A DNA stretch of 20,550 bases from an uncultured Alistipes sp. (GCA_934754975.1 CAKVKI010000017.1:1-20550); one strand, 5' to 3'; shown: positions 1 to 6,171, numbered from the stretch's first letter. The notes: generated from the sequence alone by a model not told the origin. Numbers and translations are program-made.

Positions 1-1311
1 ATGCTGTACGACGCCACGAAAAAGAGTACGCGCGACGCATGGCGGGAATTCCGCGACAAGTGCGACAACCGGGCGCTGGTGCTGATGCCCGTAAACACGG
101 GCGAGCTGCGCGAATTCGCCATCGCCAACAACTTGTTCGTCATCAACCTCAACCATTACTACAACGACGCTTCGCGCGGCGACAACTTCGACCTGTTCGA
201 AGAGGCGCTCGCCTGGCTCAAACCCAACTCGCCCGTTTACGGCTGGGACCAGGGCATCGACGAAAACAAGATCGCCGACTGCATCTCGCGCTGGGGCAAC
301 CATTCGCTGCCCTACGACTGGGGTTACAATACGACGATGACCTCGGTCGTCTACCCCGAGCGCCAGCAGTATCCCGGCTGCAAGAACATCGACCCGAACG
401 CCATCGACTACGATCTGGACAAGAAATTTGTCTCGTTCTACCTCACCGACGGCGACAACGTACAGTGGATGATGGGCGGATTCGACGGCCTGTGGTATCG
501 GCACCCGATGTCGGCGCAGATGAAGATGACCTACGGCGTGGCACTCGCCAATACGACCATGATCGGCCCTTCGCAGATGGCCAACATTTTCAGCCTGCAG
601 CCGCAGGAGGCCAGCCTGTTCGAACGCAGCAGCTACTTCTTCCTCGACACGTACGCCACGAAAAAAGACCGCATTCCGATCCTGAAACAGTTCGCGGCGG
701 CGCAGGCCGAACATATGCGCATGCACGACAACCGGATCCTGGGCATGGTGACCCTCGAAGACGCCGGCACGCCCGCGGCGATGGAGGGCTACAAAATACT
801 GATCGAAGCCAACGACGAACTCGACGGCATCATCGCCATCCAGTATTCGCCCTATGCCGACGGCACGGGCCGCGTATTCTGGTTCACGAACAAAAAAGGG
901 GAGCAGATTCCCGTCGTATGCACCAAATATTCGGTCTGGAACACGGGCGGCATGAACCACGACTACGAAGGCTCGCCCGCTTTCGTGGCGCGCAAACTCA
1001 AAAGCGATCCCGCCGAGACCGAAAAATATTCGCTCGTCTGCGTACACGCATGGAGCAAGTTCCTCGACTGCGGCACGACCGGCGACGAGCTAGCCGAAAA
1101 TATCCCCGACTACGAGCGGATATCGTGGGAACGGCCCGACATCGTTCACTCGGCCGGAGCCGCCGAACTCTGCGCCCGCAGGCTGGGCGAAGATTACCGG
1201 GTGGTCAATGCGCAGGAGCTGATCTGGCGTATGCGCATGGAACGCGACCCGGTAAACACGAAAAAAGCCCTGAAAAGATTCGCAAAGAGAATGCGGGCGT
1301 CCGCCCGGTAA
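1..1311 (+). CDS. GxGYxYP-like putative glycoside hydrolase (probably 5'-partial)
   Basis: The reading frame is open from base 1 to a TAA at 1309-1311 (436 codons). An ATG sits at base 1, but there is no signal peptide and the protein starts in mid-fold, so the true start probably lies upstream and this ATG is an internal Met. The segment YLTDGDNVQW near residues 147-156 resembles the conserved core of the GxGYxYP putative glycoside hydrolase family of Bacteroidota. It is followed by an aromatic-rich region and a GPS element where the family usually has its GxGYxYP signature. That signature is not intact here (GPSQMANIF is seen instead), so this may be a divergent branch. The C-terminal 30 residues are basic and look like a non-catalytic tail. 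The substrate is unknown; a polysaccharide-related extracytoplasmic role is inferred from the family only. Confidence 0.55.
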   Translation: MLYDATKKSTRDAWREFRDKCDNRALVLMPVNTGELREFAIANNLFVINLNHYYNDASRGDNFDLFEEALAWLKPNSPVYGWDQGIDENKIADCISRWGNHSLPYDWGYNTTMTSVVYPERQQYPGCKNIDPNAIDYDLDKKFVSFYLTDGDNVQWMMGGFDGLWYRHPMSAQMKMTYGVALANTTMIGPSQMANIFSLQPQEASLFERSSYFFLDTYATKKDRIPILKQFAAAQAEHMRMHDNRILGMVTLEDAGTPAAMEGYKILIEANDELDGIIAIQYSPYADGTGRVFWFTNKKGEQIPVVCTKYSVWNTGGMNHDYEGSPAFVARKLKSDPAETEKYSLVCVHAWSKFLDCGTTGDELAENIPDYERISWERPDIVHSAGAAELCARRLGEDYRVVNAQELIWRMRMERDPVNTKKALKRFAKRMRASAR

Positions 1312-1315
1312 CCGG

Positions 1316-1429
1316 CGCAGGTTCCGGCCGCTCCTGCGGGGCCCCGGCCGGAGCCGCCACCGGATACGGCGAACCGGAATACCTATGCTTCCGCCGGACA
1401 TGCGGAGTGCGGCCGGACAACCGTATTCC
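1316..1429 (+). promoter_or_regulatory. Structured leader with alternative hairpins upstream of the ECF S gene
   Basis: Two mutually exclusive stems can form: CGCAGG at 1316-1321 with CCTGCG at 1333-1338, or GGTTCCGGCCG at 1320-1330 with CGGCCGGAGCC at 1345-1355 (11 pairs including one G-U). A further stem pairs GGAATAC at 1376-1382 with GTATTCC at 1423-1429 around a GC-rich loop. No T-tract follows any stem, so a simple terminator is not shown. I do not recognise a consensus cobalamin, TPP or other riboswitch core. In such GC-rich DNA some of this may be chance. Confidence 0.3.
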
Positions 1430-1479
1430 AGGCACGAATGCATCGCCCCTGCAACCCGACTACCCAACAGCCACAAACC

Positions 1480-1992
1480 ATGCAAACGACAAACGTAAAA
1501 CTCTATTCGCTGGAGTACGACAATGCGAAAACCTATCTGGCGGCGGTCCTTTTCATCGCGGGCAACATCGCCCTGCCGCAGCTCTGCCATACTGTCTCCC
1601 AGGGCGGTCCCACCTGGCTGCCGATCTATTTCTTTACGCTGGTGGGAGCCTACAAATACGGCTGGCGGGTGGGCCTGCTCACGGCCGTCGCTTCGCCGCT
1701 GCTGAACTCTGCGTTGTTCGGCATGCCGCCTGCGGCCGGGCTCCCCGCCATCCTGTTCAAGTCCCTGCTGCTGGCCCTCGCCGCCGGACGGACGGCTTCC
1801 CTCGCCCGCAAAGCGTCGCTCCCGCTGCTGGCGGCAGTGGTGCTGGCCTACCAGATTCCGGGCACGCTGGGCGAATGGGCGATGAAAGGCAGCTTTTACG
1901 CCGCTGCGCAGGATTTCCGGATCGGACTGCCCGGCATGGCCCTGCAGGTCTTCGGCGGCTGGCTGTTCATCAACCACGTAATCCGCAGATAA
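1480..1992 (+). CDS. ECF transporter S component (substrate-binding membrane subunit)
   Basis: This is a 170-residue hydrophobic protein with about five to six membrane segments, the size and layout of S components of energy-coupling factor vitamin/metal transporters. The N-terminal stretch LYSLEYDNAKTYL, the PTWLPIYFFTLVGAYKYGW loop and the glycine/proline pattern LLTAVASPLLNS match the Bacteroidota ECF S family I know, whose substrate is unassigned. An S component captures the substrate in the inner membrane and docks on a shared EcfT/EcfA1/EcfA2 module; no such module lies in this window. I chose the ATG at 1480. An upstream in-frame ATG at 1438 would add 14 polar, proline-rich residues that do not look like family sequence. 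The gene stands alone behind a structured leader, which would suit ligand-responsive control, but that is inference. Confidence 0.75.
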   Translation: MQTTNVKLYSLEYDNAKTYLAAVLFIAGNIALPQLCHTVSQGGPTWLPIYFFTLVGAYKYGWRVGLLTAVASPLLNSALFGMPPAAGLPAILFKSLLLALAAGRTASLARKASLPLLAAVVLAYQIPGTLGEWAMKGSFYAAAQDFRIGLPGMALQVFGGWLFINHVIRR

Positions 1993-2031
1993 GCGTCCCG
2001 GAAAAGCCGGAATGCTCCGGAATACGGAGAC

Positions 2032-2054
2032 CCGGCGGCAATAAATCCCGCCGG
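2032..2054. other. Hairpin downstream of the ECF S gene
   Basis: CCGGCGG at 2032-2038 pairs with CCGCCGG at 2048-2054 around a nine-base A/T-rich loop, 40 bases after the ECF S stop codon. It is followed by five A residues rather than T residues, so it is not a canonical plus-strand intrinsic terminator. It could still stabilise a transcript 3' end. Confidence 0.3.
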
Positions 2055-2144
2055 AAAAACGACGGCGGATCGGCGCACCGGCAGAACGGCCGGGAGCGCC
2101 GGAGCCGCGGAATTTACCTTTTCGGCAACGGAAAAACGGCAATC

Positions 2145-2177
2145 TTTGGTAAAATCTGAAAATAATTATTACCTTTG
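2145..2177 (+). promoter_or_regulatory. Bacteroidota-type promoter of tRNA-Ser
   Basis: A TTTG at 2145-2148 and a TACCTTTG at 2170-2177 are separated by 21 bases, matching the TTTG / TAnnTTTG promoter of this phylum. The -7 box ends 10 bases before the mature tRNA 5' end at 2188, so transcription would start essentially at the tRNA. Confidence 0.75.
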
Positions 2178-2187
2178 CGGACCGTAA

Positions 2188-2278
2188 GGAGAGGTGCAGG
2201 AGTGGTTGAACTGGCCCGCCTGGAAAGCGAGTAAACCCCTAAAGGGTTTCAGGGGTTCGAATCCCCTCCTCTCCGCCA
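2188..2278 (+). tRNA. tRNA-Ser (anticodon GGA)
   Basis: The 91-base class II tRNA has acceptor stem GGAGAGG/CCTCTCC, discriminator G at 2275 and an encoded CCA at 2276-2278. The T arm is AGGGG-TTCGAAT-CCCCT at 2251-2267. A long variable arm with stem AAACCC/GGGTTT is diagnostic of Ser/Leu/Tyr tRNAs. The anticodon loop CTGGAAA at 2220-2226 gives anticodon GGA at 2222-2224, reading UCC and UCU serine codons. The anticodon stem CCCGC/GCGAG has one C-A mismatch (2216 with 2230), which is slightly unusual but does not prevent a normal fold. It is a single-gene transcript with its own promoter and terminator. Confidence 0.96.
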
Positions 2279-2311
2279 AAGGCTGAAACACGACAGGCCC
2301 CGCAAAAACCG

Positions 2312-2349
2312 AAGTCCGCAGGATCAGATCCCTGCGGACTTTTTCTTTT
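2312..2349 (+). terminator. Intrinsic terminator after tRNA-Ser
   Basis: A perfect 11-bp stem pairs AAGTCCGCAGG (2312-2322) with CCTGCGGACTT (2331-2341) around an eight-base loop, and runs into a T-rich tract ending at 2349. On the opposite strand the stem is followed within three bases by five T residues (complement of 2304-2308), so it may also terminate the minus-strand DUF4130 gene that ends at 2367. Confidence 0.9.
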
Positions 2350-2366
2350 GCCCCGAAATCAGCGGC

Positions 2367-3128
2367 TCACTCCATTTCGGTCAGATGCTTCCAGTAACGA
2401 CGGGGCATCATGCGCCGCTGCTGACGCTCGTTGATCCGCTGGGGAATCGCCAGCGCCCGGAAATAATTCTTCCAGAGCAGTTGAAACTGCCGTTCGTCCT
2501 CGGCCAGCCAGCGGTCGGCGAGCTTGTCGGCGATCATGCCGCGGTCGTCTTCGAGCGTCACCCGGCGCGCCGTCCGCCCGTCGTAATAATACCCGTAATC
2601 GCGCCGCCGGTCGTAGATAAGCCACCGCTGGTCGGCGAAACGGTCCGTGAAATAGTCCAGCGACAGCGGCAGGGCGTCGTGTTCGGGAGTTGCGGCGGCA
2701 AAATAGGTGCCGTCGGCGGCTTTCTGAAGCCGGACGAACTGCCTGAGCCGCTCGCACTCGTGCGAAACTTTGAGCGCCAGCCGGTTCAGCGCCTTCATGT
2801 CTGGATCGGCCTGATCGGCCAGCACGCCTCCGCCCTCGTCGAAAACCCGGCGCATGCAGCGCAGCATCAGCAGATCGCTCTGCTCCTGCTCCCCGTGCCA
2901 TGCGTAGACGAGCATCGAACGCGCCCGGACGATAAGCCGCCGTTCCAGTCCGCGCCAGACACGGGCGGCGTGCGCCGGATCGGTCGCAACCTCATGCACG
3001 CGCTTCGTAAAAAGCGGCTCCGGCTCTCCGGGACCGATCAGCTTCTCCGGGAAAGCCCGCATCGCGTAGGCATCGAACAGCGCCGAAAGCAGCCCGTCGA
3101 AAGATTTATCGTAACGAAAAACCAACAT
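2367..3128 (-). CDS. DUF4130 / TIGR03915-family putative DNA repair protein
   Basis: The protein is 253 residues. Its start MLVFRYDKSFDGLLSALFDAY and central block FADQRWLIYDRRRDYGYYYD match the DUF4130/TIGR03915 family, called a probable DNA metabolism or repair protein. In some bacteria this domain is fused to a uracil-DNA-glycosylase-like domain; here it stands alone. The family is almost always encoded beside the TIGR03916 radical SAM protein, as here: that gene ends five bases upstream of this ATG, so both are very likely on one mRNA, with this gene second. No reaction has been assigned to the family to my knowledge. There is no signal peptide or membrane segment, so it should act in the cytoplasm. 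The C-terminal quarter is very basic and arginine-rich, compatible with nucleic acid contact (inference). Confidence 0.87.
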   Translation of the reverse strand: MLVFRYDKSFDGLLSALFDAYAMRAFPEKLIGPGEPEPLFTKRVHEVATDPAHAARVWRGLERRLIVRARSMLVYAWHGEQEQSDLLMLRCMRRVFDEGGGVLADQADPDMKALNRLALKVSHECERLRQFVRLQKAADGTYFAAATPEHDALPLSLDYFTDRFADQRWLIYDRRRDYGYYYDGRTARRVTLEDDRGMIADKLADRWLAEDERQFQLLWKNYFRALAIPQRINERQQRRMMPRRYWKHLTEME

Positions 3129-3133
3129 CGCAC

Positions 3134-4393
3134 TCAGAAAAGGGTCAGCTGACCTTCGTTTTTATCCGGTTTCTGCCGTTTGGACGCAGTCAGCAGGCGG
3201 CGCACCTGCTCCGGCCGCAGTTCGTTCACCCCCTGCCCCATAGTCAGTTCGCGGCAGCGGACGAAATACTGCGCCTTTTTCATCACCACGCCGATCTGCC
3301 GCAGCGACTGCATGGTCAGCGTGCGGTAACGGCGCGAGCTGACGATCAGCCGCGCCGACTTGACCCCGACGCCCGGCACGCGCAGCAACGCCTCGTAATC
3401 CGCGCGGTTCACATCGACCGGAAAAAATTCGGGATGCCGCAGCGCCCACGCCAGTTTGGGGTCGATATCCAGATCGAGCCGGGGCGTCTGCTCGTCGGCG
3501 ATCTCCTCGGCCCGGAATCCGTAGAACCGCATCAGCCAATCAGCCTGATAAAGCCGGTTTTCGCGCACGAGCGGAGCTTTGTCCAGCGCAGGCAGCCGCT
3601 TGTCGTAGGGATTCACCGGAATAAAACCCGAATAGTAGACGCGCTTCATCGTGGGACGGTCGTAAAGCGACGACGAAAGCAGCAGAATGTCGCGGTCGCT
3701 CTCGTCTGTGGCCCCCACGATCATCTGCGTACTCTGCCCCGCAGGGGCGAAACGGGGCGCATGGCGGAAACGGCCGCGTTCCTCGGCGCTCTGCAGCACT
3801 CCCTGCTGGATGTAGCTCATCGGGCGGTAGATGCTTTCATAGTTCTTGTCGGGAGCCAGCAGCAACAGGTTGCGTTCGGTCGGGATTTCGATATTGACGC
3901 TCATGCGGTCGGCGTAACGTCCCGCCTCGGCCACCAGTTCGGGACTGGCGCCGGGAATACTCTTCAGGTGGATGTAACCGTTGAAACGGTGCGCCGTACG
4001 CAGGTCGCGCACCACGCGGACCATCCGTTCCATGGTGTAATCGGGATTGCGGACGACGCCCGACGAGAGAAACAGCCCTTCGATGTAGTTGCGGCGGTAG
4101 AACTCGATGGTCAGCTCGGTCAGCTCGTCCGGCGTGAAAGCCGCCCGCCGGATGTCGTTGCTGCGCCGGTTGATGCAGTAGGCGCAGTCGTAGATACAGA
4201 CGTTGGTGAGCATGATTTTCAGCAGCGAGACGCAGCGCCCGTCAGCCGTAAAGGAGTGGCAGATTCCCCACCCCGCCGTACTGCCTATACCGCCCGCGCG
4301 GTGCCGGCGCGTAACGCCGCTCGACGCGCACGAAACGTCGTATTTGGCCGATTCGGCCAGCACCTGGAGTTTTTCGAGTACGGTCGCTTTCAT
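3134..4393 (-). CDS. Putative DNA modification/repair radical SAM protein (TIGR03916 family)
   Basis: The protein is 419 residues. The radical SAM motif CxxxCxxC is C66-IYD-C70-AY-C73, binding a 4Fe-4S cluster that cleaves S-adenosylmethionine. Further cysteines at 22, 45 (GICHSF) and 54 (GRCVSLLK) lie in the family's conserved N-terminal region. Residues about 336-357 carry a helix-hairpin-helix element (RVPGVGVKSARL), a non-specific DNA-binding fold, consistent with the family's annotation as a DNA modification or repair protein. The last five residues are QLTLF, which fits the pentapeptide that binds the replication sliding clamp. The gene is first in an operon with the DUF4130 partner, with a five-base gap. 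The start at 4393 gives MKATVLEKLQVLAESAKYDVSC, the expected N terminus of the family. The substrate and reaction are not established. Confidence 0.9.
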   Translation of the reverse strand: MKATVLEKLQVLAESAKYDVSCASSGVTRRHRAGGIGSTAGWGICHSFTADGRCVSLLKIMLTNVCIYDCAYCINRRSNDIRRAAFTPDELTELTIEFYRRNYIEGLFLSSGVVRNPDYTMERMVRVVRDLRTAHRFNGYIHLKSIPGASPELVAEAGRYADRMSVNIEIPTERNLLLLAPDKNYESIYRPMSYIQQGVLQSAEERGRFRHAPRFAPAGQSTQMIVGATDESDRDILLLSSSLYDRPTMKRVYYSGFIPVNPYDKRLPALDKAPLVRENRLYQADWLMRFYGFRAEEIADEQTPRLDLDIDPKLAWALRHPEFFPVDVNRADYEALLRVPGVGVKSARLIVSSRRYRTLTMQSLRQIGVVMKKAQYFVRCRELTMGQGVNELRPEQVRRLLTASKRQKPDKNEGQLTLF

Positions 4394-4433
4394 GGCGGCA
4401 AGTTATCGTTTTTTTCCATAAAACCAGCCCTTC

Positions 4434-4481
4434 GCCCCACATTTTTTCGGACTTTTTCGAACCCCGCTGTAGGTGTGGGGC
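4434..4481 (-). other. Inverted repeat upstream of the radical SAM operon
   Basis: GCCCCACA at 4434-4441 is perfectly complementary to TGTGGGGC at 4474-4481. The 32-base interior holds two CGAAAAA direct repeats (minus strand). It lies about 40 bases upstream of the radical SAM start codon, so it is either a transcribed leader hairpin or an operator-like site. A degenerate -7-like TAACTTG occurs just before the ATG (minus strand). Confidence 0.35.
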
Positions 4482-4510
4482 ATAGGCCGTAAAGAAGGGT
4501 TGCGGGAACG

Positions 4511-4534
4511 AAAAAAGGGAGCAAAGCCCCCTTC
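4511..4534 (-). terminator. Intrinsic terminator of the flavodoxin-family gene
   Basis: Read on the minus strand, GGGGGC (4531-4526), a three-base loop and GCTCCC (4522-4517) form a GC-rich hairpin with one G-T pair. Six T residues follow (complement of 4516-4511). It lies about 55 bases beyond the stop codon of the FMN reductase gene. Confidence 0.8.
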
Positions 4535-4586
4535 GTACAGATCTGCCCCGCAGATAATCCGGCCGACTGTTTCCGGCCGCACTCCC

Positions 4587-5198
4587 TTACCGGATAAAAT
4601 GCGTCCACTGCCGTTCCTCGGGTTCGGGAGCCAGCGCGGGTCCGACGCCCGCTTTCAGCAAGCGGGCCATGTTGCGGGCCAGCACGCGCATCGTCTGCAG
4701 GCCTTCGGCATCCTCGCGGGCTTCGCCCGGCACCCTTCCGTGGACGCTGTTCCAATACTGTGACGCAACGACCGGCATGTTCATAATCGTAAAATATTTG
4801 TTCAGCCGGTCGAACGTCGCGCTCGCCCCGCCCCGGCGGCACACCGCGACCGCTGCGCCGGGCTTGTAAGCGAGGTCTTTCCCGCAGGAATAAAACACCC
4901 GGTCGAGCAAAGCGCAGAGCGACCCGTTGGGCCCGGCATAATAGACCGGCGAGCCGACGACGATTCCGCCGGCATCGGCGAGTTTCTCCCGCACCGTCGT
5001 ATAGAGCGCATCCGAAAAGACGCAATGCCCCAGCTCGGCGCATTTTCCGCAGGCGATACATCCCTGCACGGCCTTGGTTCCGATATGGACGATCTCGGCC
5101 TGTACGCCCTCCGCCTCCAGGGTCCGTGCCACTTCGGAAAGGGCTATAAAAGTATTCCCCTCCCTGTGGGGGCTTCCGTTTATCAGCAGTACTTTCAT
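4587..5198 (-). CDS. Flavodoxin-fold NAD(P)H-dependent FMN reductase
   Basis: The protein is 203 residues from MKVLLINGSPHREGNT. The GSPHREGNT loop is the phosphate-binding loop for FMN in the flavodoxin-like NAD(P)H-dependent reductase family. ACGKCAELGHCVF (a C-x2-C-x5-C arrangement) and the SPVYYAGPNGSLCALLDR segment are also typical of the iron-sulfur-flavoprotein-like members. The natural electron acceptor is unknown. A longer frame from 5225 exists, but a TATCTTTG promoter box overlaps its first codons and the extra residues do not belong to the fold, so the ATG at 5198 is preferred. It is a single gene bounded by its own promoter and terminator. The residues after about 165 are less conserved. 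Confidence 0.85.
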   Translation of the reverse strand: MKVLLINGSPHREGNTFIALSEVARTLEAEGVQAEIVHIGTKAVQGCIACGKCAELGHCVFSDALYTTVREKLADAGGIVVGSPVYYAGPNGSLCALLDRVFYSCGKDLAYKPGAAVAVCRRGGASATFDRLNKYFTIMNMPVVASQYWNSVHGRVPGEAREDAEGLQTMRVLARNMARLLKAGVGPALAPEPEERQWTHFIR

Positions 5199-5214
5199 CA
5201 CAAAAGAGTTTTTA

Positions 5215-5222
5215 CAAAGATA
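5215..5222 (-). promoter_or_regulatory. -7 box of the FMN reductase gene
   Basis: The minus strand reads TATCTTTG here, an exact TAnnTTTG match, 16 bases before the chosen ATG at 5198. A clear -33 TTTG is not seen at the usual distance. The box implies a very short leader and rules against the upstream in-frame ATG at 5225. Confidence 0.6.
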
Positions 5223-5294
5223 CATTTTTTTTAGCAGGATTGTGTATCGGCGAAAAGAAAAACGGCCGTACTTTTCCCGTCAGCATTATTTTCC

Positions 5295-5302
5295 TACCTT
5301 TG
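5295..5302 (+). promoter_or_regulatory. -7 box of the SH3-domain gene
   Basis: TACCTTTG is an exact TAnnTTTG match, 45 bases upstream of the ATG at 5348. The -33 region only has a T-rich stretch without a clear TTTG. It lies in a 149-base divergent intergenic region shared with the minus-strand FMN reductase. Confidence 0.6.
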
Positions 5303-5347
5303 TGCAACATACAGCGGTGAAATCAGAGCCATATTCATAAAAAACAG

Positions 5348-5722
5348 ATGGAACAAAGATATGCAGTGTCGGAAAAATGGGAGCAGAGCTATCCCGATCC
5401 GATCGTGCTGCGAAAGGAGGATCGGGTTATTATAGACTTTTCAGTGAAAGACACTACTCCGGGCTGGGACAATTGGCTGTGGTGCATATCGGCTGACGGA
5501 TTGACGGGGTGGGTGCCGGCTCAAATACTGACTGTCATAAATACCATCACAGACGATAAAAAGGAGGCGGTGGTTTCAGCAGACTATTCCGCGATCGAAT
5601 TAACGGTCGACAAAGGAGAAATTTTAATCGGAACGGCCGTTCTCAATGGTTGGGTATGGTGCAGGCATCAAAACCGAGCTGTCGAAGGATGGGTTCCATC
5701 GGATAATCTGCAGCTTATTTAG
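5348..5722 (+). CDS. Tandem SH3-domain protein of unknown function
   Basis: The 124-residue protein is built from two bacterial SH3-like repeats, roughly residues 3-62 and 73-124. Each ends in a matching W-x-W-C ... GWVP block (NWLWC...GWVPAQIL and GWVWC...GWVPSDNL). There is no signal peptide or membrane segment, so it appears cytoplasmic, unlike most bacterial SH3b proteins, which bind cell wall. The gene is clearly AT-richer than its neighbours and uses codons such as ATA and TTA that are rare around it, a possible sign of transfer. It is monocistronic, behind its own promoter box. The family is a variant SH3 type seen in Bacteroidota and Firmicutes; the ligand is unknown. Confidence 0.75.
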   Translation: MEQRYAVSEKWEQSYPDPIVLRKEDRVIIDFSVKDTTPGWDNWLWCISADGLTGWVPAQILTVINTITDDKKEAVVSADYSAIELTVDKGEILIGTAVLNGWVWCRHQNRAVEGWVPSDNLQLI

Positions 5723-5839
5723 TTCAGCCCCGGCGGCGGGCTAAAAACACCTGAAGCGCCTTAACGGTTCCGGCATCCCGGCTCCGGACATTCTCGAAGC
5801 AACTCCTGCATCGGCTTCCGTAACCGGAAATCCGGGCAC

Positions 5840-5866
5840 AAAAAAAGGGGATTCTCACGAATCTCC
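5840..5866 (-). terminator. Intrinsic terminator of the cysteine-rich lipoprotein gene
   Basis: On the minus strand GGAGATTC (5866-5859), a four-base loop and GAATCCCC (5854-5847) pair at seven of eight positions. Seven T residues follow (complement of 5846-5840). It lies about 25 bases after the lipoprotein stop. Confidence 0.75.
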
Positions 5867-5889
5867 TTCACTCTCATGCCCGACAAAAA

Positions 5890-6132
5890 TTATTTGTTGC
5901 AGCACGCACTCTCTGCCTTCTCGGCGCAGCAGGCTTTGGTCGAATCGCACTTCTCGGCGCAGCAAGCCTCCGTCGAGTCGCACTTCTCGGTACACTCCGT
6001 GCAGGCAGCGGCTTCGGTCGTAGCGGCAGCGGCGGCAGCTTCGCCTTCAGCGGCTTTTTTGTTCGAATTTCCACAGCAGCTTACCATTGCGACGGCAGCC
6101 ATAACGACGACAAAAGAGAAAATCTTCTTCAT
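5890..6132 (-). CDS. Small cysteine-rich repeat lipoprotein
   Basis: The 80-residue protein begins with a signal peptide (MKKIFSFVVVMAAVAMVSC) whose end MVSC resembles a lipobox with the lipid-bearing Cys at 19. A second Cys (20), a short polar linker and an alanine-rich spacer (about 27-43) follow. The C-terminal half has ten Cys at 44, 47, 51, 57, 58, 62, 68, 69, 77 and 78. These fall in an 11-residue repeat EKCDST(E/K)ACCA, once more degenerate as EKAESACC, preceded by CTECT. Paired and spaced cysteines suggest metal binding, like a periplasm-facing metallothionein, or disulfide cross-linking. I know no named family. The gene has a near-perfect promoter and its own terminator, which supports real expression. 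Confidence 0.8.
   Translation of the reverse strand: MKKIFSFVVVMAAVAMVSCCGNSNKKAAEGEAAAAAATTEAAACTECTEKCDSTEACCAEKCDSTKACCAEKAESACCNK
5918..5983. repeat. Tandem 33-bp repeat inside the cysteine-rich lipoprotein gene
   Basis: Two 33-base units (5918-5950 and 5951-5983) share the same opening TTCTCGGCGCAGCA and end in TCGCAC, differing at a few mostly synonymous sites. A partial third unit begins at 5984 with TTCTCGG. Each unit encodes one 11-residue Cys repeat, so copy number could change by slippage without breaking the frame. Confidence 0.8.
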
Positions 6133-6171
6133 AACGTTAAATGTTTAATTATTAGTTATTCTGTAACGCCG

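Noticed and set aside
1312..1479. Known riboswitch (cobalamin or TPP) before the ECF S gene
   Set aside because: The conserved core sequences of these classes are not found; only generic stems are seen.
39..2159. Long open plus-strand frame of about 700 codons overlapping the first two genes
   Set aside because: It is arginine/proline-rich low-complexity sequence in another frame of the real genes, as expected in GC-rich DNA. No domain is recognisable.
5198..5225. Upstream ATG (5225) for the FMN reductase
   Set aside because: A TAnnTTTG promoter box lies inside its first codons, and the extra nine residues do not belong to the flavodoxin fold.
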